Source: Flavobacterium sp. LC2016-12 (GTDB lineage: Bacteria > Bacteroidota > Bacteroidia > Flavobacteriales > Flavobacteriaceae). Taken from it: a stretch of 64,000 nucleotides of DNA. The notes under the pieces were generated by a model. That model was given only the letters and a program-made list of their open reading frames with translations, made no database searches and was not told the origin of the DNA. The stretch is from assembly GCF_015351595.1 (NCBI RefSeq), contig NZ_JADKPT010000004.1, forward strand, positions 310,001-374,000, given 5' to 3'. Position 1 is the first letter of the stretch; the number at the start of each line of letters is the position of its first letter. This document shows positions 53,232 to 62,918 of this stretch, piece after piece. A program made the translations under genes and the position numbers.

Positions 53232-56200
53232 TTAAAATTCTAAATTCATTCCAAAAGTAAAACTGCGATTGGTCGGGTAACGCCCTGAATCAATTCCAAC
53301 TAATAATGGATCTTGATTGTACGCTCCTATCTCTGGATCATAACCAGTATATTTTGTAAATGTGTAAAGATTTTGAATACCGAAATAAAATCTTAATTTA
53401 CTAATACTCGCTTTTGAAATCACATCCGAAGGCATGTTATAACCTAAAGTTACTTGTTGAATTCTCAGATATGACCCATCTTCTACATAACGATCAGAGA
53501 TTGCTATATTTGGATGTCCGTCTCCACCATCAGGTCTTGGATATTTTGCATCAACATTTTCCGGTGTCCAAAAATCGGCAGCTTCTGCTAATTGATTTTC
53601 ATACAAACGTTGGTTTTTAGTACCGGCACGTCTGGTTAAGTTCATAACTTTATTACCATAAGATCCTTGTAAAAAGACCCCTAAATCAACGTTTTTGTAT
53701 TTAAAAGTGTTATTGAAGCCATAAGTAAATTTCGGCTGAGGATTACCAATGTAAGTTAAATCCTTGTCATCAATTAAACCGTCTTTATTTTGGTCTACAT
53801 ACTCAACATCTCCCAATTGACTTTTCACCGCTTTATTTCCTGTGTAAGGAATAGGTGCATTTGCCAATTGTTCATTGGTTCTGATAATGCCAACTGCCTG
53901 GTATCCGTAAAATTGACCAACTGGCTGACCAACCACTGTTTTGGTTACTGCTTTATTCGTATAATCATTAAGCATTACATCTTTTGTTAAATCAAAATTA
54001 TCCTGTAAGCTTAACAATTCATTCCTATTTGTAGAAAATATTACTTTTGAATTCCAGGTAAAATCTTTCCCAAACTTATCATTATAATCTAAAGTCATCT
54101 CAAAACCTTCGTTTCTTAAGCTTCCTAAATTTACATTTGGCGCTCCTAAACCTCCTTGGTAAGTATCTGTTCCTGTAACATAATAAGGCAATGGTAAAAC
54201 AAATAAAAATCCTTCTGACTCTTTTCTATATACATCAAATGTAGCCTGAAGTTTTGACTTAAAAAGCGTAAAATCCAAACCAAAGTTTGTTTGCTTAGAA
54301 GTCTCCCATGTTAATCCAGGATTTGCAATATTATTAACGGTAAAGAAATTACCTAATGCTGATTTTATTGCACGAACTGTACTCATGTAACCTGCGCCGC
54401 CAACATTTTGGTTACCAGTCTCACCATAACCAGCCCTAAATTTGATATTATCAACATATTCTTCGGTTCCTTCCATGAATTTTTCATTTGAAAGTTTCCA
54501 ATAACCTGAAAATGAAGGAAAGTAACCCCATTTTTCGCCTGGACCAAAATTAGAACTTCCATCCGCTCTCATTGTTGCCTGCAAACCATATCGATTGTCA
54601 TAATCGTAATTAAAAGACCCAAAGAAAGAGTACAATCCAGAGCTCCCTTTGTATTCTGAAGCTGTAAGTGTGTCAGGATCTCCCAAGCTAATAGAGTGAA
54701 TATCATTACTTACCAAGCCAGAAACTGATTGCGAATTTCCTGTCCAATGACTATCATTAGCCTCTTGACCAGCTAAGACATTAAAATGATGTGCGCCTGT
54801 ATCAATCTTATAAGTTAAAACATTTTTAATATTAAGACCATACCAATTGTTCGATCTCTCTACTAACTGATTTGTTTCTTTAACGGCAGCACCCCAAACA
54901 TAAGTAGGCTGAAAGCCTTCAAAATTATCAATATTTGTAGATCCTCCAAAATCAAATCGATAATCAAGTCCTTTTGCTATTCTAAAATTAGCATAAAAAT
55001 TTCCTATGAAGTTCTTTTTAATCAACTTATTAGTATTCATCAAAGCTGAAGCCACAGGGTTAATCCAAACCCCAATTGACCCATCTGCCGGCGGACCTGC
55101 ATAATTTCCATTAGTATCTTTTACTGCAACATCAGGAGTAGATAAAATAGAAGTACTAATAATACCATTGCTCGCACCATTAATTGTAATATCCTCATTT
55201 GTTATACCTGCGCCAATAGAAACGCCAACAGTCAGCCAATCTTTTATTTTGCTATCTACGTTTGTTTTAAAATTATATCTTCTAAAACCAGAACCAATAA
55301 CAATACCTTCCTGATCTACATAACCTCCTGAAATATAATACGTAGTACCTTCTTTTGCCCCTGAAAATGAAACCTGATGATTACTCATCACCGCCGTTTT
55401 ATAAATCTCATCCTGCCAATTTGTTCCTTTACCAAGAACTGAAGGAACAGCAAATTCATCTCTTGGCGCTACACCGTAAACAGCAGCTAAAGCATTTTGT
55501 TGCGTCGCGTATTGACTCAAAGTCATGGTATCCAACAAACTAGTTACATTTTGAATAGAAAAATAGGAATCATAAGTGATTTTCCCCGTACCTTTCTTAC
55601 CTCTTTTTGTAGTAATAATTACAACTCCATTCGACGCTCTTGAGCCATAAATTGCAGTCGCTGAAGCATCTTTCAAAATATCCATTGTTTCAATATCATT
55701 AGGATTCAAAAATGCAATAGGACTCGAAGTTACGTTTCCTGTGTTTGCACCCAAATAACCACTAACAATTGAACCTCCTGTATTTGTATTGGCAGCATCT
55801 CCTGAAATCGGAATCCCGTCTACAATATATAATGGTTCGTTAGTTCCGGATATAGAAGTCGTTCCACGTATTTTTACTGACACACTACCTCCTGGTTGAC
55901 CAGAGTTATTGGTAACTGACACCCCTGCAGCACGTCCTTGCAATAACTGATCTACTGATACTTGAGGAGAATCTGCAATATCCTTGGCTCCAACCGTAGA
56001 AATAGCTCCGGTTAAATCTTTTTTCTTGACACTTCGATATCCGACATTTACTAATACTTCACGTAAATCTTCGGCACTAAGTTTTAAGATTACATTGATG
56101 GTCCCTCCGTTTTTTACATTAATTGTCTGCGTATTGTAGCCAATAAATGAAACAGAGATTGTAGAATTTGCGGGTGCTTCAATAGAATATTTTCCATCAA

Positions 56201-56399
56201 AATCTGTTGAAGCCGTCTTTTTTGTTCCCGTAACTAATATGTTAGCTCCAGGAATAGCTAAGCCCTTATCATCAGATATTGTTCCCGAAACCTTTACCTG
56301 AGCAGTAATAAAATTACTCGTCAGTAACAAGAATAAAATCAAAGGAACTGCTCTGTGGCCAGCATTCCAATGAATAAAGTTAGTCATTAGTTTTTTCAT
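53232..56399 (-). CDS. SusC/RagA-family TonB-linked outer membrane transporter
   Basis: A 1055-residue transporter. The signal ends FITAQ, then a carboxypeptidase-like domain (VSGTISDDKGLAIPGANILVTGTKKTASTDFDGKYSIEAP) and the SusC-specific plug (VDQLLQGRAAGVSVTNNSGQPGGSVSVKIRGTTSISGTNEPLYIVDGIPI; ASATAIYGSRASNGVVIITTKRGKKG) precede a large barrel. With SusD it imports mannan oligosaccharides. The start at 56399 has a second in-frame ATG four codons later. A TAGATTTG -7 box lies upstream. Confidence 0.96.
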   Translation of the reverse strand: MKKLMTNFIHWNAGHRAVPLILFLLLTSNFITAQVKVSGTISDDKGLAIPGANILVTGTKKTASTDFDGKYSIEAPANSTISVSFIGYNTQTINVKNGGTINVILKLSAEDLREVLVNVGYRSVKKKDLTGAISTVGAKDIADSPQVSVDQLLQGRAAGVSVTNNSGQPGGSVSVKIRGTTSISGTNEPLYIVDGIPISGDAANTNTGGSIVSGYLGANTGNVTSSPIAFLNPNDIETMDILKDASATAIYGSRASNGVVIITTKRGKKGTGKITYDSYFSIQNVTSLLDTMTLSQYATQQNALAAVYGVAPRDEFAVPSVLGKGTNWQDEIYKTAVMSNHQVSFSGAKEGTTYYISGGYVDQEGIVIGSGFRRYNFKTNVDSKIKDWLTVGVSIGAGITNEDITINGASNGIISTSILSTPDVAVKDTNGNYAGPPADGSIGVWINPVASALMNTNKLIKKNFIGNFYANFRIAKGLDYRFDFGGSTNIDNFEGFQPTYVWGAAVKETNQLVERSNNWYGLNIKNVLTYKIDTGAHHFNVLAGQEANDSHWTGNSQSVSGLVSNDIHSISLGDPDTLTASEYKGSSGLYSFFGSFNYDYDNRYGLQATMRADGSSNFGPGEKWGYFPSFSGYWKLSNEKFMEGTEEYVDNIKFRAGYGETGNQNVGGAGYMSTVRAIKSALGNFFTVNNIANPGLTWETSKQTNFGLDFTLFKSKLQATFDVYRKESEGFLFVLPLPYYVTGTDTYQGGLGAPNVNLGSLRNEGFEMTLDYNDKFGKDFTWNSKVIFSTNRNELLSLQDNFDLTKDVMLNDYTNKAVTKTVVGQPVGQFYGYQAVGIIRTNEQLANAPIPYTGNKAVKSQLGDVEYVDQNKDGLIDDKDLTYIGNPQPKFTYGFNNTFKYKNVDLGVFLQGSYGNKVMNLTRRAGTKNQRLYENQLAEAADFWTPENVDAKYPRPDGGDGHPNIAISDRYVEDGSYLRIQQVTLGYNMPSDVISKASISKLRFYFGIQNLYTFTKYTGYDPEIGAYNQDPLLVGIDSGRYPTNRSFTFGMNLEF

Positions 56400-56713
56400 A
56401 ATAAATGTTTGGTTAGTTTAAATTTGTTAGTTCATAATGAAGTAATAAAAAAGGGTGTGATTTATTATCTAAATTATTTAACAAATCTATAACAGAACCA
56501 AACATTAAATCGATAGTATTATATCATTTGATGATAATATTTTTACTATATCATCTTAAAAAAACATATATGAAAATAAAAACTATGAAAAAATGCATTT
56601 TTCGCAACAATCATCCCTTAATCCAGTACGAATTATAAACAAAAATTAACGAATCATTAAAAAAGCAAACGATTTCGTTAAAAATAATATTTGTTTGTGC
56701 TAAAAAAGTATCA
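56400..56713. other. 314-base regulatory region between AraC gene and susC
   Basis: No coding frame. It holds the susC -7 box (56482-56489), the palindrome TATCAT-TTG-ATGATA (56522-56536 region) and a direct repeat TATATCAT (56520-56527, 56547-56554), possible AraC-type sites. Confidence 0.6.
56482..56489 (-). promoter_or_regulatory. susC -7 box
   Basis: The complement reads TAGATTTG, fitting TAnnTTTG, 83 bases before the susC ATG; this leaves a leader of roughly 75 bases. AraC-type candidate sites lie upstream at 56520-56554. Confidence 0.5.
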
Positions 56714-57592
56714 CTATAAAATACGCTTTAACCCAGAAAAATCTTCTCTATATTGACTAGGTGTACAATTTTTAGTAGCTTTAAAACTACGATTGAAGTT
56801 TGCAATATTATTAAAACCTGATTTAAAAGCAACTTCAGAAACACTCATGTCTTTCTCAACCAGCCAACGTGCCGCATATCCAATTCGGATATCATTTATA
56901 TAATTGACAAAAGTTTTTCCCGTACGTTTTTTTATAAATCTATTAAAGGAAATTATCGACATACTGGCAACACCGGCAACATCTTCTAAGGTAATTTTTT
57001 CAGCAAAATGTTTTTGCACATATTCATAAACCAATTTCATTTTATCATAATCATCAAACGTGTCATAATCTACAGTATAAGTAGAAAGCAAACGCTGATT
57101 TCTCGAATTAGCCAAATCATATAATAAGGAAGTAATTTCCAAAAAATAATCCATACCATCTAATTTAGAAAGCCTTACAAGTCTTGGAGTTAATTCTTCA
57201 GCTACTTTTTTTGAAAACAAGATACCGTGAATTGAACGATTAAACATATCTCGAATTGGATTCATAATTCGTCTTGAAAGCAAAGATTCATGAAATAAAT
57301 CGTTATGAAACTGAATGGTAATTTCGTGAATCTTTTTACTTGTACATTTATTTAATTCCCAACCGTGATATAAATTTGGCCCAATTAAAACCAACTCAAC
57401 ACTGTCAATTTCTTCTATATTATCCCCAACAACCCGCTTTACTCCTTTTCCATTTAAAATAAAATTGATCTCAAATTCCGGATGATAATGTACCGGAAAA
57501 TCAAAACTATCTTTAACCCTGTCGAAAACTAAAAAACTATCTCCAGCCGAAAGTGGAGCAATTTCCCTGTAAAAATTTTTAGCACTACTCAT
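56714..57592 (-). CDS. AraC-family transcriptional regulator
   Basis: A 292-residue regulator. The N-terminal cupin (about 15-110: VHYHPEFEINFILNGKGVKRVVGDN; ELVLIGPNLYHGWE) would bind a sugar ligand. The C-terminal double helix-turn-helix (about 190-285: ITLEDVAGVASMSIISFNRFIKKRTGKTFVNYINDIRIGYAARWLVEKDMSVSEVAFKSGFNNIANFNRSFKATKNCTPSQYR) is classic AraC/XylS. Placed between the two arms of the mannan locus, it is the obvious local activator, in place of the HTCS or SusR regulators common in Bacteroides. Confidence 0.93.
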   Translation of the reverse strand: MSSAKNFYREIAPLSAGDSFLVFDRVKDSFDFPVHYHPEFEINFILNGKGVKRVVGDNIEEIDSVELVLIGPNLYHGWELNKCTSKKIHEITIQFHNDLFHESLLSRRIMNPIRDMFNRSIHGILFSKKVAEELTPRLVRLSKLDGMDYFLEITSLLYDLANSRNQRLLSTYTVDYDTFDDYDKMKLVYEYVQKHFAEKITLEDVAGVASMSIISFNRFIKKRTGKTFVNYINDIRIGYAARWLVEKDMSVSEVAFKSGFNNIANFNRSFKATKNCTPSQYREDFSGLKRIL

Positions 57593-57896
57593 CTTTAAAA
57601 TCTTATTTATGAAGTTTTTTATCCTTTTTGTTTTGCAATAATATGATATATAATTGATAAAATAATATTAATTACACGATAAACATCGGATTATCTTTGA
57701 AAAATAGAATTATCATTTTTCTAAAAAGTATATCAATAATAAACATTAATCATTTTTAATATAATAACTTTTTAAAGTTTTAATAATTTTAGTGGAAAAA
57801 CAATATTGATTTAAAGATTGAAAAATTGACCGTTTTATAATACATTTATCAATTGTTACTTATACACTTATCACACTGAAAAACAACTGATTTCGA
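57593..57896. other. 304-base divergent regulatory region (AraC gene / GH26 gene)
   Basis: Extremely AT-rich with no coding frame. ATGATATA at 57643-57650 is the reverse complement of the TATATCAT repeated upstream of susC. No convincing TAnnTTTG box was found for either gene. Confidence 0.55.
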
Positions 57897-59036
57897 ATGA
57901 AAAAAAACATACTGATACTAATAACAACAGTACTTATAGGAACTTCATGTTCTTCTAAGGCCATTATTAATAATACTAATTTGTCACTTTCAGATAAGAA
58001 AGCAACACCTGAAACTGTTTCGCTTTATAAAAAACTAAATCAATTAACTCAAAAAGGGTATCTTTTTGGACATCAGGATGACTTAGCTTATGGTGTAAAC
58101 TGGAAATACGAAAACGACAGAAGTGATATAAAAGATGTGGTTGGAGATTATCCTGCAGTCTATGGTTGGGACTTAGCCGGACTGGAAAAAGACAGCCCTA
58201 ACAATATCGATGGAATTCCATTTACAAAAATGAAACAATATATAGAAGAAAGTCATGCAAGAGGCGGAATTACAACTATAAGCTGGCACTTTGATAATCC
58301 AGCAACCGGAAAAAGCGCCTGGGACAATACTCCAAATGCTGCAAAAACCGTTTTACCTGGCGGCGAAAATCATCAAAAATTTACCATTTGGCTAGACAAA
58401 GCAGCCAACTATCTTTTATCCTTAAAAGATAAAAAAGGAAAAAACATTCCCATTCTTTTCAGACCTTATCATGAACTTACCGGAGGCTGGTTTTGGTGGG
58501 GAAAAGGAAATTGTACTCCGGAAGAATTTAAATCTTTATGGAAATTCACCATTGAATATCTTCAGAAAAAAGGTGTTCACAATTTAATTTATATTTACAA
58601 TACAAGCAGTTTCAATTCAAAAGAAGATTTCTTAGCCCATTATCCAGGTGATAATTATGCGGATGTTTTGAGTTTCGATTCCTATCAGAATAATGATGAC
58701 AAAGAAGGAGCTAAATTTATTAGTGAAGTTCAGAATCAACTTAAAATCATAAATGAAATTGGTGCTGATAAACATAAATTAATCGCGATTGCAGAAGCAG
58801 GTTACGAAGCAGTTCCAGATCCAAAATGGTGGACCGGAACTTTATCAAAAGCCATTGGCGATTACAAAATCTCTTATGTTTTGTTGTGGCGAAACCACGG
58901 CTGGCAGGAAAAAGAACAAAAAATGCATTATTACGCTCCATACACAGGGCAAATAAGCGAAAAGGATTTTGTTGATTTTTATAAGCTCGACAAAACTTTA
59001 TTTGAAAAAGACATTCAGAAAGCATTAAAAAAATAA
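57897..59036 (+). CDS. Beta-mannanase, GH26 (surface lipoprotein)
   Basis: A 379-residue lipoprotein (lipobox IGTSC, C18). GH26 barrel: KGYLFGHQDDLAYGVNW, ITTISWHFDNP, acid/base E193 in FRPYHELTGGWFWWGKG, nucleophile E300 in LIAIAEAGYEA, and LLWRNHGW. It cuts beta-1,4-mannan internally or releases mannobiose. The surface-anchored form suits the first attack on polysaccharide. It leads the plus arm of the locus, with 35 bases to the symporter. Confidence 0.95.
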   Translation: MKKNILILITTVLIGTSCSSKAIINNTNLSLSDKKATPETVSLYKKLNQLTQKGYLFGHQDDLAYGVNWKYENDRSDIKDVVGDYPAVYGWDLAGLEKDSPNNIDGIPFTKMKQYIEESHARGGITTISWHFDNPATGKSAWDNTPNAAKTVLPGGENHQKFTIWLDKAANYLLSLKDKKGKNIPILFRPYHELTGGWFWWGKGNCTPEEFKSLWKFTIEYLQKKGVHNLIYIYNTSSFNSKEDFLAHYPGDNYADVLSFDSYQNNDDKEGAKFISEVQNQLKIINEIGADKHKLIAIAEAGYEAVPDPKWWTGTLSKAIGDYKISYVLLWRNHGWQEKEQKMHYYAPYTGQISEKDFVDFYKLDKTLFEKDIQKALKK

Positions 59037-59071
59037 CCCCAACTTAAATTACAACCTCTAAAAAGAACCCA

Positions 59072-60463
59072 ATGCACGACAAAATTAGTTTAAAAGAAAA
59101 AGTAGGTTATGGTCTTGGAGATGCTGCATCATCCATGTTCTGGAAAATTTTCAGTATGTACCTGCTCTTTTTCTATACCGATGTTTTCGGATTGGCACCT
59201 GCCGTCGTAGGAACCATGTTTTTAATCACCAGAATCTGGGATTCCTGCTTTGATCCAATTGTTGGAATCATCGCCGACAGAACCAAAAGCAAATGGGGAA
59301 AATTCAGGCCTTATTTATTATGGGTTGCCATACCGTTTGCCGTAATCGGTGTTTTAACTTTTTACACACCTGATTTTGATGCAAAGGGAAAAATAATTTA
59401 TGCCTACGTTACCTACTCTTTAATGATGATGATTTACTCGTTAATCAACGTACCGTATGCGTCACTTTTAGGCGTAATGTCGTCTGACAGAAAAGAAAGA
59501 AACACGTTGTCTTCTTACCGAATGGTTTTTGCATTTGGAGGAAGTTTACTGGCACTTTGGTTAATTGAACCGCTTGTAAATTATTTCGGCGGAAACCTAA
59601 ATTCTAAGTCTGGCTGGCTGGCTACAATTGCCGTTTTTGGAGTAATTACAACCGCTTTTTTCTGGGCTTGTTTTTTATTCACAAAAGAAAGAGTAAAACC
59701 AATTTCTGATGAACAATCGAACTTAAAAGAAGATTTAAAAGACTTGTGGAAAAATAAACCGTGGTGGATTTTGCTGGGAGCCGGAATTGGTGCCTTAGTT
59801 TTCAATTCTATTAGGGATGGTGCTGCCGTTTATTATTTTAAATACTATGTAAGCAGCAGTATCAACTTTGATTTCACGCTTTTTGGAACAGACTTTCACA
59901 TGACACCCACTTCTATTTATTTAGTTCTGGGTCAGGCTGCCAATATCATCGGAGTAATTATTGCCACACCAATTGCCAATAAAATCGGAAAAAAGAAAAC
60001 CTTTTTTGGTGCTATGGCTTTAGCAGCCATTTTGAGTTTAGTATTTTATTTCTTCGGAAAAGAAGATATTTTCTTAATCTTAAGTTTTCAGGTTTTAATC
60101 AGCATTTGTGCAGGTTGTATTTTCCCTTTAATCTGGTCGATGTATGCTGACAGCGCTGATTATTCAGAATGGAAACAGGGAAGAAGAGCAACAGGATTAG
60201 TTTTTTCCGCTTCCTCAATGTCACAAAAATTTGGATGGACCATTGGAGGTGCCGGAGCCGGATGGCTTTTAGGTTATTATGGTTTTCAGGCCAATGTTGA
60301 ACAAACTGCTGTGGCCCAAAACGGAATACAATTAATGTTAAGCATACTACCTGCCATCGCAGCATTTATATCAGTCGCTTTTATTTTGTTTTATCCTTTA
60401 TCTGAAGAAAAACTACAAACCATAGAACAAGATTTAAACGAAAAAAGAGACCATACCAATTAA
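59072..60463 (+). CDS. GPH-family sugar:cation symporter (mannobiose transporter candidate)
   Basis: A 463-residue inner-membrane transporter with twelve predicted helices. GPH signatures: SLKEKVGYGLGDAASSMFWKIF at the start and WDSCFDPIVGIIADRTKSKWGKFRPYLLW in the second-third helix loop. In mannan loci of Bacteroidetes this gene imports mannobiose or mannosyl-glucose from the periplasm with a cation. It sits between GH26 and GH130 genes, 27 bases before the latter. Confidence 0.92.
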   Translation: MHDKISLKEKVGYGLGDAASSMFWKIFSMYLLFFYTDVFGLAPAVVGTMFLITRIWDSCFDPIVGIIADRTKSKWGKFRPYLLWVAIPFAVIGVLTFYTPDFDAKGKIIYAYVTYSLMMMIYSLINVPYASLLGVMSSDRKERNTLSSYRMVFAFGGSLLALWLIEPLVNYFGGNLNSKSGWLATIAVFGVITTAFFWACFLFTKERVKPISDEQSNLKEDLKDLWKNKPWWILLGAGIGALVFNSIRDGAAVYYFKYYVSSSINFDFTLFGTDFHMTPTSIYLVLGQAANIIGVIIATPIANKIGKKKTFFGAMALAAILSLVFYFFGKEDIFLILSFQVLISICAGCIFPLIWSMYADSADYSEWKQGRRATGLVFSASSMSQKFGWTIGGAGAGWLLGYYGFQANVEQTAVAQNGIQLMLSILPAIAAFISVAFILFYPLSEEKLQTIEQDLNEKRDHTN

Positions 60464-60490
60464 TTATAAAGACATCAGAAATAGATTACT

Positions 60491-61681
60491 ATGACAACAA
60501 TAGCCACTTCCACTACATTTCAGGATAGAAAAGTAGCATTAGAGAAAGAACATAAAACACTGACGGAGCAAAAAAATACTCCAGAAGAAAATGCTGGAAA
60601 CGGTATATACCAACGCTATAAAAACCCGGTAGTTACAGCGGCTCATGTACCACTGAACTGGCGTTTTGACTTAAACGAAAAAACAAATCCGTTTTTACAG
60701 GAACGAATCGGGATGAATGCTGCTTTTAATGCTGGAGCCATGAAATGGAAGGGCAAATATCTGCTAGCAGTTCGTGTTGAAGGAATTGACAGAAAATCTT
60801 TTTTCGCTATTGCGGAAAGTCCAAACGGAGTCGATAATTTCAAGTTTTGGGAGAAACCTTGCGTTATTCCGCAAACAGATGAACCGGATACGAACGTTTA
60901 CGATATGCGTTTGATCAATCATGAAGACGGCTGGGTTTACGGTATTTTTTGTACCGAAAGAAAAGACCCAAAAGCACCAAAAGGTGACACTAGTTCGGCT
61001 GTAGCCAATGCCGGAATTGTACGTTCAAAAGATTTAGTGAACTGGGAAAGGCTTCCTGATTTAATTTCGAATACAGGTCAACAGCGAAATGTAGTTTTGC
61101 ATCCGGAATTCGTAAATGGAAAATATGCTTTGTACACACGTCCACAAGATGGTTTTATTGATGTTGGCGCTGGTGGCGGAATTGGTTTAGGATATGTGGA
61201 TGACATGACGAATCCTGTTGTAAAAGAGGAAAAAATCATTTTTGGAAAACAATATCATACCATTTATGAATTGAAAAATGGTCTTGGCCCCGCTCCTATC
61301 AAAACAGATAAAGGCTGGTTGCATTTGGCGCATGGCGTTCGTAATACTGCTGCAGGATTACGTTACACGCTTTATATGTTTATGACTGATTTGAATGATA
61401 TTACAAAAGTAACACACGTTCCGGCGGGTCATTTTATGGGTCCTGAAGGTATTGAAAGAGTTGGCGATGTATCGAATGTTTTATTCTCTAACGGATGGAT
61501 TGAAGATGCTGACGGAACTGTTTATGTATATTATGCATCGTCAGATACTAGAATGCACGTTGCCGTTTCATCTGTAGCAAAACTGGTTGATTATGTAACC
61601 AATACACCAGCTGACACTTTTATTTCAGCAGGTTCTGTGAAAACAATTATCAATCAGATTGAGAAAAATAACGCAATATAA
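60491..61681 (+). CDS. 4-O-beta-D-mannosyl-D-glucose phosphorylase, GH130
   Basis: A 396-residue cytosolic enzyme without signal peptide. GH130 subfamily 1 pattern: NPVVTAAHVPLNWRFDLNEKTNPFLQERIGMNAAFNAGAMKW, catalytic acid D138 in TNVYDMRL, phosphate-site residues in GQQRNVVLHPEF, and HGVRNTAAGLRYTLYMF. It phosphorolyses mannosyl-glucose to mannose-1-phosphate and glucose. It is followed after 6 bases by the epimerase that makes its substrate, a strongly diagnostic pair. Confidence 0.95.
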   Translation: MTTIATSTTFQDRKVALEKEHKTLTEQKNTPEENAGNGIYQRYKNPVVTAAHVPLNWRFDLNEKTNPFLQERIGMNAAFNAGAMKWKGKYLLAVRVEGIDRKSFFAIAESPNGVDNFKFWEKPCVIPQTDEPDTNVYDMRLINHEDGWVYGIFCTERKDPKAPKGDTSSAVANAGIVRSKDLVNWERLPDLISNTGQQRNVVLHPEFVNGKYALYTRPQDGFIDVGAGGGIGLGYVDDMTNPVVKEEKIIFGKQYHTIYELKNGLGPAPIKTDKGWLHLAHGVRNTAAGLRYTLYMFMTDLNDITKVTHVPAGHFMGPEGIERVGDVSNVLFSNGWIEDADGTVYVYYASSDTRMHVAVSSVAKLVDYVTNTPADTFISAGSVKTIINQIEKNNAI

Positions 61682-61687
61682 TTAGAC

Positions 61688-62878
61688 GTGTCAACAAAAC
61701 TAAAGGAACTTAAATCTGAATTAACTGCCGAACTTGATTCCATTTTAAAATATTGGTCAGAACATACTCTTGACAATCAAAATGGAGGTTTTATTGGTCA
61801 GATTGATTTTAACGATAATTTGATTGCTAATGCAGAAAAAGGTTCTGTCTTAAACGCCCGAATTTTATGGTCCTTTTCTGCCAGTTATCAGGTTACTAAA
61901 AATGAAGAACATAAAAAAATAGCTACAAGAGCATTTGAATTTCTTTCAAAACATTTTTACGATGCCGAATTTGGAGGTTTATTTTGGAGTATTAATGCTG
62001 ACAAAACACCAAAAGACACTAAAAATCAGATTTATGCCTTAGCTTTTGCGATTTACGGTCTATCAGAATATTATGTTATTTCTAAAGAGGAAAAGGCATT
62101 AGAGATAGCCATCAATTTATATTTACAAATAGAAAGACACAGCTACGATTCAGTAAACGGAGGCTACTTAGAAGCTTTTACACGGGAATGGAAACCCATT
62201 GCCGATTTGCGTCTGAGTGAGAAAGATGCGAACGAAAAGAAAACCATGAATACGCATTTGCATATTGTGGAAGCGTATGCCAATTTATTTAAGGTTTGGA
62301 AAGACAAAAAGCTACAAAACTCCATTACTGAATTATTAGAGACGATAGAAAAACATTTCATTAATACAGAAACAGGGCATTTACGTTTATTTTTTAACGA
62401 AGACTGGATTGAAAAACCAGACATGATCTCCTACGGACACGATATTGAAGCAGCCTGGCTTTTATTACAATGTGCCGAAATTTCAGAAGATGAAAATCTA
62501 ATTGCGAATTATAAAAAACACGCAATTCAGATGGCCGAAGTTACAAAGGAAGGCTTGGATACTGATGGAGGGCTATGGTATGAATTAGATCCAAAAAATA
62601 ATGAACTGATTGCCGAAAAACATTGGTGGGTTCAGGCTGAGGCTTTAATTGGTTTTTATAATGCTTATCAATTAACGGGCAATGAAAGGTTTTTAGACAT
62701 TGTATTGAAAAACTGGGATTTTACAAAAAAATACATTTTAGATAAGCAAAACGGAGAATGGTTTTGGGGACTTTATCGCGATTATTCATTGATAGAAAAA
62801 GACAAAGCAGGTTTCTGGAAATGTCCTTATCACAATAGTCGCGCTTGTCTGGAACTTATTCAGAGAATAAAAGACTAA
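61688..62878 (+). CDS. Cellobiose (mannobiose) 2-epimerase, AGE family
   Basis: A 396-residue alpha6/alpha6-barrel enzyme with catalytic histidines in place: H190 (NTHLHIVEAY), H251 (YGHDIEAAWLLL) and H382 (CPYHNSRACLEL), plus KHWWVQAEALIGFYNAY. It converts beta-1,4-mannobiose to mannosyl-glucose in the cytoplasm. The start is GTG at 61688: the preceding GH130 stop is in the same frame at 61679-61681 and no ATG lies between, so no alternative fits. Confidence 0.95.
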   Translation: MSTKLKELKSELTAELDSILKYWSEHTLDNQNGGFIGQIDFNDNLIANAEKGSVLNARILWSFSASYQVTKNEEHKKIATRAFEFLSKHFYDAEFGGLFWSINADKTPKDTKNQIYALAFAIYGLSEYYVISKEEKALEIAINLYLQIERHSYDSVNGGYLEAFTREWKPIADLRLSEKDANEKKTMNTHLHIVEAYANLFKVWKDKKLQNSITELLETIEKHFINTETGHLRLFFNEDWIEKPDMISYGHDIEAAWLLLQCAEISEDENLIANYKKHAIQMAEVTKEGLDTDGGLWYELDPKNNELIAEKHWWVQAEALIGFYNAYQLTGNERFLDIVLKNWDFTKKYILDKQNGEWFWGLYRDYSLIEKDKAGFWKCPYHNSRACLELIQRIKD

Positions 62879-62918
62879 AACATTTATTTCAATTTAAGCT
62901 TTTTTAAAACAACTCAAA

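Noticed and set aside
54000..55600. Short plus-strand open frames inside susC
   Set aside because: They lie antisense to a clear SusC gene and have no start signals or domains.
57820..57850. A TTGACC and TATAAT pair before the GH26 gene as a sigma-70 promoter
   Set aside because: The two boxes are only 4 bases apart and Bacteroidetes use a different consensus.
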